The translations under genes were made by a program, and so were the position numbers. A stretch of 48,762 nt of DNA, from the NCBI GenBank assembly GCA_902492455.1, contig CABULH010000025.1, forward strand, positions 1-48,762. The letters run 5' to 3'. Under the pieces are notes generated by a model. That model worked only from the letters and a program-made list of their open reading frames with translations, was not told the DNA's origin and searched no databases. Shown piece by piece: positions 23,732 through 30,919 of the stretch (position 1 is the stretch's first letter; every line of letters starts with the position of its first letter). This DNA comes from an uncultured Oscillospiraceae bacterium. GTDB taxonomy: Bacteria; Bacillota; Clostridia; Oscillospirales; Acutalibacteraceae.

Positions 23732-24579
23732 CCGGCGGCACCTGGGGCAGCTGGTACCGAACAATTCGAAGGCGACTCACGGAGGCGGGGTGTGACAGCC
23801 CCGCCTTCGATGCCCTCTGTCTGCTGGAGGACGTGGGCGGCATGCCCCGGGGAGCGCTCTCCCTTTGGGAAAACAGGCCGGTGGAGCCGGCAGCCGCCCG
23901 CCGTCTGGAAGCGGCGGCGGCCCAGCGGGAAAAGCGGCGGCCGCTGCAGTATATCCTGGGGCAGTGGGATTTCCTGGACCTGACCCTGGAGGTGGGGGAA
24001 GGAGTGCTGGTTCCCCGGCCGGATACCGAACTGCTGTGCGAATCCGCCGCCGAATGGCTTCAGGGAAAGCTGAATCCCCGGGTGCTGGATCTCTGCGCCG
24101 GCAGCGGCTGCGTGGGGCTGGGAATCGCCCGCCTTTTCCCTGGCGCCCAGGTGACGGCGGTGGAGTTGTCAGAGGAGGCGCTCTCCTATCTGCGCCGCAA
24201 CGCCGCCCGCTATCCCCAATATCCGCTGACAATCATCGCCGGGGACGCCCTGGACGGCGGCACGGCGGAAGGAGCCTTCGACGCGGTGGTGTCCAACCCC
24301 CCCTATATTCCGGCGGAGGAACTGGACGGGCTGATGCCGGAGGTGCGGCAGGAACCCCGTATGGCCCTGGACGGCGGAGACGGCCTGCGGTTTTATCGGG
24401 GCATCGCCGATATCTGGGCTCCCCGGCTGACGGCAGGTGGCTTCTGTGCCGTGGAGGTGGGTATCGGCCAGGCGGAAGCCGTGGCGGCTCTTTTCCAGGC
24501 GGCAGGGCTGAGGAATATCACCGTCCGCCAGGATCTGGGAGGCGTCGACCGGGTGGTGGCGGGCTTCCGCCCCGACTGA
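23725..24579 (+). CDS. prmC: Peptide chain release factor N(5)-glutamine methyltransferase
   Basis: Methylates the glutamine of the GGQ motif in release factors. The 284-residue protein has the helical N-terminal domain ending in RRPLQYILGQWDFLDLTL, the LVPRPDTELL hinge, motif I VLDLCAGSGCVGLGIA, VTAVELSEEAL, and the catalytic VVSNPPYIP. Start ATG overlaps the DUF1385 stop by seven bases, implying coupled translation. In many Clostridia prfA follows prmC; here a patatin gene follows instead and prfA is not in the window. Confidence 0.95.
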   Translation: MVTGGTWGSWYRTIRRRLTEAGCDSPAFDALCLLEDVGGMPRGALSLWENRPVEPAAARRLEAAAAQREKRRPLQYILGQWDFLDLTLEVGEGVLVPRPDTELLCESAAEWLQGKLNPRVLDLCAGSGCVGLGIARLFPGAQVTAVELSEEALSYLRRNAARYPQYPLTIIAGDALDGGTAEGAFDAVVSNPPYIPAEELDGLMPEVRQEPRMALDGGDGLRFYRGIADIWAPRLTAGGFCAVEVGIGQAEAVAALFQAAGLRNITVRQDLGGVDRVVAGFRPD

Positions 24580-24612
24580 ATCCATTCAATTGACAAAAAG
24601 GAGGCGACCGCT

Positions 24613-25788
24613 GTGGAAAGCTATGGACTGGTGCTGGCCGGTGGCGGCGCCAAGGGAATTTATCAGATCGGCGCCTGGAAAGCACTGCGGGAGCTGGACA
24701 TTCCCCTGCAGCGGGTAGTGGGCACCTCGGTGGGCGCGATGAATGGCGCCCTGGTGGTGCTGGAGGAATTTGACGGCGCCGTGGATCTATGGACCAACAT
24801 GAGCATCGAAAAGGGCTTTCAGCTGCCCGAGCCGCTGCGGGTGCCGGATAACCTGTTCAGCCTGCGCAACGCCGATATTCTGGCTAAGGAGCTTTGGCGG
24901 CATCACGGGCTGGATATCACCCCCCTGCGGCGGGCGCTGGAAGCCCTGGTGGACGAGCGCCGCATCCGCCTCTCTCCACGGGATTACGGCCTGGTGACCC
25001 TGGAAACCAGCGGCCGTCAGGGCCGTTATCTGTACAAGGATCAGATTCCGGTGGGACAGATGATGGATTACATCATGGCCAGCGCTGCCTATCCGGGGCT
25101 GAAGCGTCCGGAAATCGACGGCAAGAAATTTCTGGACGGCGGGCTGGTGGACAACGTGCCGGTGCGGATGCTTCTCTCCCGGCAGAAGGACAACATCATT
25201 GTGGTGAACATCGGGGATACCAATCTAACCCACGATTTGGACCCCCATCTCAACCTGATTGATATCCGGCCGCTGGATCCCCTGGGCCGGGCGTTTGAAT
25301 TCCAGCCCGAGACCGCCCAGCGCAAAATCGATATGGGCTGGTACGATACCATGAAGGCTTTCGGCCGCTACTCCGGCGACTGGATGTATTTCCCAAACGT
25401 AGAATACCAGCGGCTGCAGGACGAACTGGGGGATCATGTGGTGGCGGGGCTGGAGCATGCCGCACGGCTGTACGGGCTGGATAAGCTGCGGGAATGTACC
25501 GCCGAAGCCTTTATCCGGGAGCTGCTGGAGTGCGAACGGCTGTCGGCCATCAAATTCCGCGCTTTTCGAGAAAACATCGACTTTCCCGCTCTGCTTCGGG
25601 CGGTGAATCGGGGCAGGCCGGAGGATATCCGCGTCACCAGCGACATTCTGCTGCAAATCACCATGGCCCTGGCGGAGAATAAAAGCGAGCGGCCCCGGAT
25701 CCTGGCGATGGTCCGGCGGATGGCGCCCGGTTTTCTTCAGGCAGCAGAGGCGCTGCTCCATCTGCGCGCCTATGTTGAGGGAGAATAA
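24613..25788 (+). CDS. Patatin-like phospholipase
   Basis: A 391-residue cytoplasmic or peripheral lipid acyl hydrolase. The patatin core occupies residues 5-190: oxyanion loop GGGAKG (10-15), nucleophile elbow GTSVG with Ser39, and the dyad aspartate Asp175 in LDGGLVDNVP. A further 190 residues, helical and of unknown role, include a tyrosine- and arginine-rich segment. The start is GTG with an AAGGAGG ribosome site nine bases upstream; no ATG fits. It is 33 bases after prmC and ends at a terminator, closing the operon. Confidence 0.92.
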   Translation: MESYGLVLAGGGAKGIYQIGAWKALRELDIPLQRVVGTSVGAMNGALVVLEEFDGAVDLWTNMSIEKGFQLPEPLRVPDNLFSLRNADILAKELWRHHGLDITPLRRALEALVDERRIRLSPRDYGLVTLETSGRQGRYLYKDQIPVGQMMDYIMASAAYPGLKRPEIDGKKFLDGGLVDNVPVRMLLSRQKDNIIVVNIGDTNLTHDLDPHLNLIDIRPLDPLGRAFEFQPETAQRKIDMGWYDTMKAFGRYSGDWMYFPNVEYQRLQDELGDHVVAGLEHAARLYGLDKLRECTAEAFIRELLECERLSAIKFRAFRENIDFPALLRAVNRGRPEDIRVTSDILLQITMALAENKSERPRILAMVRRMAPGFLQAAEALLHLRAYVEGE

Positions 25789-25789
25789 A

Positions 25790-25825
25790 AAGGGAGGACG
25801 GCAGATTGCCGCCCTTCTTTTTTTA
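25790..25825 (+). terminator. Terminator after the patatin gene
   Basis: AAGGG-AGGA-CGGCA pairs with TGCCG-CCCTT, a stem with a left-hand bulge, followed by CTTTTTTTT. It lies directly after the patatin stop codon. Confidence 0.7.
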
Positions 25826-25901
25826 TTCACTTCAAAATTTTCATTTTAGTTTGCAGCCTTTTGTCCCTTTGCGGGGTATTACAGATGAAAGGAGGGATTC
25901 C

Positions 25902-26444
25902 ATGCAGCCATCATCGTTGTGCGCAGACGATAAAGAAGAGGAAATCGATCAGGTAATCGGTCGATATGCGGAGATGGTTTACCGCTTGGCGGTAGCTCAG
26001 GTACACACCGCCGCCGATGCGGATGATGTGTTTCAGGAGGTTTTTCTCCGTTACATCCGCAAACCTCGTCGCTTTGAAAGCGAGGAGCACCGCAAGGCAT
26101 GGTTTATCAGGGTTACCATCAACTGCGGCAAAAAGTTCTGGTCCGCTGCCTGGAGGCGGAAAACCGTACCGCTGCAGGAGGAGCTCTCCTTTGAAATGCC
26201 CGAGGACCAGGGATTGTTTGAAGCGCTTCACTCCCTGCCCTCCAAATACGCCGCCATCCTCCATCTCTTTTATTATGAAGATCTGCCGGTGGAAACCATC
26301 AGCCGCATGCTGCAGCTGCGGCCCTCCACCATCCGTTCCCAGCTGACCAGAGGCCGTGCTCTTCTGCGTCAGCAGCTGAAGGAGGATGATGAGGCTGTCG
26401 AGAAAAGAATCCGCAGCCCGAAAGGAGAATTGCATGTTGAATAA
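25902..26444 (+). CDS. ECF-type RNA polymerase sigma factor
   Basis: A 180-residue group IV sigma factor. Region 2 is seen in YAEMVYRLAVAQVHTAADADDVFQEVFLRYIRKPRRF and region 4 in LHSLPSKYAAILHLFYYEDLPVETISRMLQLRPSTIRSQLTRGRALL. There is no extra C-terminal domain. The frame is open further upstream, but AAAGGAGG with a spacing of six fixes the ATG at 25902. Its stop overlaps the following gene by 11 bases, the usual sigma/anti-sigma arrangement. No clear housekeeping promoter was found before it, which fits an autoregulated ECF promoter. Confidence 0.9.
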   Translation: MQPSSLCADDKEEEIDQVIGRYAEMVYRLAVAQVHTAADADDVFQEVFLRYIRKPRRFESEEHRKAWFIRVTINCGKKFWSAAWRRKTVPLQEELSFEMPEDQGLFEALHSLPSKYAAILHLFYYEDLPVETISRMLQLRPSTIRSQLTRGRALLRQQLKEDDEAVEKRIRSPKGELHVE

Positions 26445-27507
26445 AGAATGCAGCCGAGAGGCTTTTCGGCGTATGAACCGGCCTATCACCCCCAATGGCC
26501 GGCTGGTATACAAAACCCGGCAGGCTATGCGGGAAGCCGCTCTTCCCACCTCCGGACGGAACCATCCCACAGCGCAGCGGACAGCCATGATTCTGGCTTT
26601 AGCTGGCTGCACGGCCATCCTGATAGGGTTCCTGCCCTACATCGCCCAGCGCACGCTGACCCCTCAACCGGAAGGACCCGGCAGCCTGCCGGGTATCATA
26701 ACCCCGGGCACCACCATAGATTCTGCCTCTGTGGATTCTGCTGTCCAGCCGGTGGAACACAGCTTCACCTTGAACCTGCATATGGCTGAAGGAGAGAGCG
26801 GCCAACAGTCCAATCCCACGAAAGGGGAAGCCATCCGGCCGGGAGCCGTTTTCCGCTTCGGCAAATGGCGGATGGTCCGCAGTCAAAAAGTTTACACCAA
26901 CCCGGAAGGAGGAAAATACTACGGTTTGGAAACCACCGGCTACAGCCCCTTCCTCACCATCGCCGGGGACAACATCGCCACCGTGACCACCCAATGCAGC
27001 CGCGGAGGCTTCATGACCTGCGATACCGAATCCTATGCCCAGTATAGGGAAGAAAACGGTCTCAAGCCGTTCCATCCTTTATTTGAGTTTACCGCCCCTG
27101 CATCGGAGGAGAGTTTTCCGGAATATTGGCGCAGTCCGGCTGCCGCCCCCTGGCATGAAAAAGCCGAACAGCTGCATCCTGTTATGCGGAACGGAGAAAA
27201 CCTGACTTTTCAGTTTAAAGATGAAACAGCGGACAGCGTTACCGTCATTGTTGGGATTCATTGGTCCACGCCGCTTCCAGGCTGGACGATCGACTATGCC
27301 CGGGACGGCAAAATTCTCAAAATGGAGTGGAACCTGGGGCCGGAAGTATTCAGTGAGTTCACCCGGTATCCCGCCATCCCTTATGAGGAAATCGAGCCCG
27401 AGGTGGTCACCATCACGGTAACCTTCACCGACGGCAGCGTCCAGGAGCAGAAGCTCCGGCTGGGCTTTGACAGCGAAGGCTATGTGGTAGCCGTATTGAA
27501 AAAATAA
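26434..27507 (+). CDS. Putative membrane-anchored anti-sigma factor
   Basis: A 357-residue single-pass membrane protein. The cytoplasmic part (about residues 1-49) is basic, residues 50-71 form one membrane helix (AMILALAGCTAILIGFLPYIA), and the remaining 285 residues are extracytoplasmic, with a Thr/Ser/Pro linker followed by beta-rich sequence. No HxxxCxxC zinc motif of typical anti-sigma domains is present. The assignment rests on the 11-base overlap with the ECF sigma gene and on topology. It starts at 26434 with AAAGGAG at seven bases. The external region may sense an envelope signal; no domain was recognised. Confidence 0.6.
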   Translation: MLNKECSREAFRRMNRPITPNGRLVYKTRQAMREAALPTSGRNHPTAQRTAMILALAGCTAILIGFLPYIAQRTLTPQPEGPGSLPGIITPGTTIDSASVDSAVQPVEHSFTLNLHMAEGESGQQSNPTKGEAIRPGAVFRFGKWRMVRSQKVYTNPEGGKYYGLETTGYSPFLTIAGDNIATVTTQCSRGGFMTCDTESYAQYREENGLKPFHPLFEFTAPASEESFPEYWRSPAAAPWHEKAEQLHPVMRNGENLTFQFKDETADSVTVIVGIHWSTPLPGWTIDYARDGKILKMEWNLGPEVFSEFTRYPAIPYEEIEPEVVTITVTFTDGSVQEQKLRLGFDSEGYVVAVLKK

Positions 27508-27519
27508 CGCCAACTCACC

Positions 27520-27561
27520 AAAAGCGCCGAGGATCTCTGTGGAGAGAACCCGGCGCTTTTG
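27520..27561 (+). terminator. Terminator after the anti-sigma gene
   Basis: AAAAGCGCCG (27520-27529) pairs with CGGCGCTTTT (27551-27560), with a smaller CTCT/AGAG stem inside the loop. It lies 12 bases after the stop codon. Confidence 0.7.
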
Positions 27562-27580
27562 CTGTCTATACCACCGCGCA

Positions 27581-27597
27581 TCCAACCATTGGTTGGA
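27581..27597. promoter_or_regulatory. 17-bp palindrome upstream of the XRE gene
   Basis: TCCAACCA-T-TGGTTGGA has perfect 8-bp arms. It sits 31 bases upstream of the -35 box of the XRE gene and is a candidate binding site for that regulator. The CCA-T-TGG centre recurs in the operator at 33885-33905 of another XRE gene. Confidence 0.45.
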
Positions 27598-27628
27598 AAA
27601 GGATCGCCTCTCTCCATCAAATCCGCCA

Positions 27629-27657
27629 TTGCCATCCCTTTCCCAGATCGGTATAAT
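27629..27657 (+). promoter_or_regulatory. Promoter of the XRE regulator at 27692
   Basis: TTGCCA (27629-27634) and perfect TATAAT (27652-27657) with 17 bases between. The start codon follows 34 bases later. Confidence 0.65.
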
Positions 27658-27691
27658 CGAATCAGCATCATAACGAAAGGGGGACTGCGGC

Positions 27692-28465
27692 ATGGCCGCT
27701 GTCAACGAGTTCCCGCTGCATCAACAAATCGCATCCCTGCGCCGGGAAAAGGGGATCACCCAGGAGGAGCTGGCCGCCGCCTTGGGCGTCACCAATCAGG
27801 CGGTATCCAAATGGGAATCCGGCATCTGCTGCCCGGATATTCAGCTGCTTCCGGCATTGGCCGCCTATTTTGAGGTCACCACGGATCGGCTGCTGGGCTG
27901 TGAAAAACCGGACGGCGAAGAAAAACTGCGGATGCAGCTCCGCCGTCTGCTGGACTGCCTGCCCCGGGAAGAGGTTTTTCCCACAGCTTATCGGCTGGCC
28001 GCGCAGCTTCACGACGGCGTCTGCCGGAAGATGGGCTTCGTCCCTTGGACCACCGACCAGCCCTTTTCCCGGGAGGACGGCGCTGTTTGGGGCTGCTCCG
28101 TCTGTTCCGAACCGGAAGGCACCACCATCCACCACAGCGGAACGGTGCTGATGGCGGACGGACAGTTTCAGAAGAAGCCCAGCGGCGGAGATGAAGCCAA
28201 AATCCGCGCTGTTCTGGAATCCTTGTGCCGTCCGAATGTGCTGCGGGTGCTGTTTGCCCTCTCTTCTCTGACCTCCGAAGATTACTTGAATGCCGTGACT
28301 CTGGAAGAACTGGCGGTCGCCTGCCGTCTGTCGGAAGACCGCGCCGCCTCCGCGCTGGACGACATTCCACTGGAATATGTTGAAAATACCGTGGAACCCT
28401 ATTTCCGGCTGGCCGGCTCCTACCGGCATATGCCCGTTCTTCTTTCCCTGCTGTCAATGAACTGA
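27692..28465 (+). CDS. XRE-family transcriptional regulator with C-terminal sensor region
   Basis: A 257-residue regulator. Residues 8-65 are a Cro/CI helix-turn-helix (LHQQIASLRREKGITQEELAAALGVTNQAVSKWESGICCPDIQLLPALAAYFEVTTDRLLG). The remaining 190 residues are not recognised; they hold a Trp/Cys-containing block (WGCSVCSEPEGTTIHHSG) and a second helical, winged-helix-like part (VRAVLESLCRPNVLRVLFALSSL...LEELAVACRLSEDRAASALD), which resembles an ArsR/BlaI-type fold by pattern only. It has its own near-perfect promoter and a palindrome upstream, and is monocistronic. Ligand and targets unknown. Confidence 0.85.
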   Translation: MAAVNEFPLHQQIASLRREKGITQEELAAALGVTNQAVSKWESGICCPDIQLLPALAAYFEVTTDRLLGCEKPDGEEKLRMQLRRLLDCLPREEVFPTAYRLAAQLHDGVCRKMGFVPWTTDQPFSREDGAVWGCSVCSEPEGTTIHHSGTVLMADGQFQKKPSGGDEAKIRAVLESLCRPNVLRVLFALSSLTSEDYLNAVTLEELAVACRLSEDRAASALDDIPLEYVENTVEPYFRLAGSYRHMPVLLSLLSMN

Positions 28466-28477
28466 TCGGCGACACGA

Positions 28478-28515
28478 CAAAGCGCCCGGAGGCAGTTTGT
28501 TCTCCGGGTGCTTTG
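28478..28515. terminator. Convergent hairpin between XRE and nucleoside hydrolase genes
   Basis: CAAAGC-G-CCCGGAG pairs with CTCCGGG-T-GCTTTG, a 13-bp stem with one mismatch. No T-run follows on either strand, so terminator activity is uncertain. Confidence 0.45.
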
Positions 28516-28533
28516 CCGCGATGCTCTCTTTCC

Positions 28534-29424
28534 TTACGCCTCCGCATTGTTCAGGACGGCGGATAAAATTCCGTAAAATCGTCCGGCATCCGCCCAACGG
28601 GCAACCTCCACATTTCCCTCCCTCGCCGAGATAAAGGCTGTGGCGCCCATCGTCTCCTTTGCCTTAATCTCCACCCGAACACAACCTCTGTCAAACCGGC
28701 AGATATCGGGATGGAAAAGGCAGACTGCCGCCAGCGGATCGTGAAGAGTGAGTTCTCCAGAGCTCTCCAGCCAGGCGCTGCCGAAATCAAATACCGCCTG
28801 CATCAGGCGGCTGTCCGTTTTCAGCAGCCTTCCGACTTTTTCGGCCTTAATGGTGAGCATATCCGTAACCTCCAAAGGGATGACCCGATGAACGACGATG
28901 GATGCTGAAAATACCTCTTTGGATGCCAGCGGATCCGCCCAGGAATTCCAGTTATACCACGGTTCCGGCAGCGGCCGGATTCCAAAATACCCATTCATCA
29001 CATGAAGCCCCTTCAGCAGCCCCGGCGCATCAGGATAATCGCGGAACAGGACGGCGATATTCGTCATGTTGCCGATGCCGATCAGTTCCACTTCATGCGG
29101 ATTTTCTTTTATCTTTTGATAGAGAAAAGCAGGCGCATCCCCCTTCTCATAGGTGCTGTGCGGCCATCGCTCCAGCGCACAGGCGCCGTCCGGCGTAGGA
29201 TACACTGGAATCGGCTGCAGGGTGGTGTCCATGCCCGCTATAATCGGAACGATTCGTCCCGCAGCTCTGCAGATAGCGTCGGCCACCGCCGCCCGTTTCT
29301 CCGACTCTCCGCATACCGTCGTAATACCAAGCAGCCGGCATCGTGGCTCCCGCAGCAGATAAGCCAGACAGATAGCATCGTCGATATCTCCGCCAATATC
29401 CGTATCCAGCAGCACTTTTATCAT
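28534..29424 (-). CDS. Inosine-uridine preferring nucleoside hydrolase
   Basis: A 296-residue ribonucleoside hydrolase that splits the N-glycosidic bond of purine or pyrimidine nucleosides. The calcium-binding and catalytic signature DTDIGGDIDDAICLAYLL opens the protein (Asp8 and Asp10 region, catalytic Asp), followed by GITTVCGES, IGIGNMTNIAVLFRDYP and the final metal site in LTLHDPLAAVCLF. Length is slightly short of 310-320. Probably a nucleoside-salvage enzyme of the cytoplasm. Substrate range cannot be told apart by sequence. It has its own promoter and diverges from the SPFH operon. Confidence 0.9.
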   Translation of the reverse strand: MIKVLLDTDIGGDIDDAICLAYLLREPRCRLLGITTVCGESEKRAAVADAICRAAGRIVPIIAGMDTTLQPIPVYPTPDGACALERWPHSTYEKGDAPAFLYQKIKENPHEVELIGIGNMTNIAVLFRDYPDAPGLLKGLHVMNGYFGIRPLPEPWYNWNSWADPLASKEVFSASIVVHRVIPLEVTDMLTIKAEKVGRLLKTDSRLMQAVFDFGSAWLESSGELTLHDPLAAVCLFHPDICRFDRGCVRVEIKAKETMGATAFISAREGNVEVARWADAGRFYGILSAVLNNAEA

Positions 29425-29485
29425 CCGCGATTCCCTCCCCTGCCAATCTTCTCCCTCCGAAACACCTCTGATTCCCGGTCATCTC

Positions 29486-29514
29486 ATTCTATCATATAAA
29501 AGCACGATTGCCAA
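29486..29514 (-). promoter_or_regulatory. Promoter of the nucleoside hydrolase gene
   Basis: Minus-strand TTGGCA (29509-29514) and TAGAAT (29486-29491) with a 17-base spacer. Confidence 0.55.
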
Positions 29515-29560
29515 TCCATCCCTTGCTTTGCTCCGATGTACCGATTTCCCTGGAAATATA

Positions 29561-29589
29561 TTGACAACATCATATTTGTATGATATCAT
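29561..29589 (+). promoter_or_regulatory. SPFH-Arc operon promoter
   Basis: Perfect TTGACA (29561-29566) and TATCAT (29584-29589) at 17 bases. The -10 box is half of the palindrome ATGATATCAT (29580-29589). Confidence 0.7.
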
Positions 29590-29601
29590 TTTAATATCAT
29601 A
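29568..29601. promoter_or_regulatory. Repeated ATCAT/ATGAT motifs over the SPFH promoter
   Basis: Within 34 bases ATCAT occurs three times and ATGAT once (around 29568, 29580, 29585 and 29596), including the palindrome ATGATATCAT on the -10 box. Ribbon-helix-helix repressors bind tandem short half-sites of this size, and an Arc-type protein is encoded in the same operon, so this may be its operator. The link is inference. Confidence 0.5.
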
Positions 29602-29619
29602 ATTTAGGAGGTCGATCTC

Positions 29620-30648
29620 ATGGAAGAGAAGATTCTCGTCAATAAGAAAAACGGCATGGCGTTCCTGCTGCTTTTCATCATTCTGTACGCAGCGGCCATC
29701 GCAGGTTTTGTATTCTCCCTGATCCTGCTGGAAACTTGGCATAGCTGGGCGCCCATCACCCTGCTGATCATCTCCTCTGTCTGGCTGCTGGCGGGCTGGA
29801 TTCCCTTCCTGGGTCTCAAGATCCTCAAGCCCCAGGAGGCGCTGGTTCTCACCCTTTTCGGACGGTACGTGGGCACCCTGAAAAACGACGGTTTTTATTA
29901 TGTGAATCCCTTTTGCTCCGCTGTGAACCCGGCGGCAAAAACCCGGCTGAATCAAAGCGGTGATGTGGATGGCGGCGCGGGGAAATCCATTGTGCTCACC
30001 GCTGGCCAGACCGGCCTCACCACGGAAGCCATCAACAAAAAGATCTCCATGAAGATCATGACCCTGAATAACAACCGGCAGAAGATCAACGACTGCCTGG
30101 GCAATCCCATCGAAATCGGCATCGCCGTCATGTGGCGGGTGGTGGATACGGCCAAGGCGGTTTTCAACGTGGATAACTACAAGGAATACCTCTCCCTGCA
30201 GTGCGACAGCGCCCTGCGGAACATTGTGCGTATCTATCCCTATGACGTGGCCCCCAATGTGGACACCACCGGCGACGGCATTGCGGATGAAGGCAGCCTG
30301 CGAGGCTCCAGCGAAATCGTGGCCTCTCGCATCCGGGATGAAATCCAGCAGAAGGTGGCCGAGGCCGGGCTGGAAATTCTGGAGGCCCGGATCACCTACC
30401 TGGCCTACGCCCCGGAAATCGCCGCGGTGATGCTCCAGCGGCAGCAGGCCTCCGCCATCATCGACGCGCGGAAGATGATCGTGGACGGCGCGGTAGGCAT
30501 GGTGGAAATGGCTTTGGAGCGGCTCAGCGAGAACAACACCATCACCCTGGACGAGGAGCGGAAAGCGGCCATGGTGTCCAACCTGCTGGTGGTTCTCTGC
30601 GGCAATCACGATGCCCAGCCCGTCGTCAATTCGGGCAGCCTGTACTGA
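29620..30648 (+). CDS. SPFH/band 7 domain membrane protein
   Basis: A 342-residue protein with two N-terminal membrane helices (about residues 12-36 and 44-64) followed by a stomatin/prohibitin-type SPFH domain (LKILKPQEALVLTLFGRYVGTLKNDGFYYVNPF, IEIGIAVMWRVVDTAKAVFNVDNYKEYL) and a helical tail with GLEILEARITYLAYAPEIAAVMLQRQQASAIIDARKMIVDGAVGMVEMAL. Such proteins oligomerise on the cytoplasmic membrane face and organise microdomains. AGGAGG precedes the ATG. The stop codon is two bases before the Arc-type gene, a pairing seen repeatedly in Firmicutes. Confidence 0.93.
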   Translation: MEEKILVNKKNGMAFLLLFIILYAAAIAGFVFSLILLETWHSWAPITLLIISSVWLLAGWIPFLGLKILKPQEALVLTLFGRYVGTLKNDGFYYVNPFCSAVNPAAKTRLNQSGDVDGGAGKSIVLTAGQTGLTTEAINKKISMKIMTLNNNRQKINDCLGNPIEIGIAVMWRVVDTAKAVFNVDNYKEYLSLQCDSALRNIVRIYPYDVAPNVDTTGDGIADEGSLRGSSEIVASRIRDEIQQKVAEAGLEILEARITYLAYAPEIAAVMLQRQQASAIIDARKMIVDGAVGMVEMALERLSENNTITLDEERKAAMVSNLLVVLCGNHDAQPVVNSGSLY

Positions 30649-30650
30649 TT

Positions 30651-30851
30651 ATGGCAGAGACACCGAAAAAACAGATCCCCCTCCGCCTTTCCGCCAAGCT
30701 GTACAATGAGATCGCTGCTTGGGCGGAGGATGATTTCCGCTCGGTTAACGGGCAGATTGAATATCTGCTGTCCGAATGCGTGCGGCAGAGAAAGAAAAAC
30801 GGCCGTTACGTTTCGGAAGAGCTGGACAAACCGCCGGATCTGGATATATGA
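30651..30851 (+). CDS. Arc-family ribbon-helix-helix DNA-binding protein
   Basis: A 66-residue protein with the Arc/MetJ fold pattern: beta-strand KQIPLRLSAKLYNEI, helix AAWAEDDFRSVNGQIEYLLSECVRQRKKN. The spacing (PLRLSAKLYNEIAAWA...S.N..IE.LL) is that of Arc-like proteins next to SPFH genes. It has almost no ribosome site of its own and lies two bases after the SPFH stop, so translation is coupled. Likely a dimeric repressor of its own operon, judged from the short tandem motifs over the promoter. Confidence 0.85.
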   Translation: MAETPKKQIPLRLSAKLYNEIAAWAEDDFRSVNGQIEYLLSECVRQRKKNGRYVSEELDKPPDLDI

Positions 30852-30874
30852 AGCGCCGCCGGGCAAGAGCTTAC

Positions 30875-30919
30875 AAAAAACGGATGGAATGCCAGCATTC
30901 CATCCGTTTTTTGCTTTTT
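30875..30919. terminator. Bidirectional terminator between the Arc and DUF2339 genes
   Basis: AAAAAACGGATGGAATG (30875-30891) pairs perfectly with 30896-30912 around a CCAG loop. Both strands end in six or more T residues. Confidence 0.9.
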
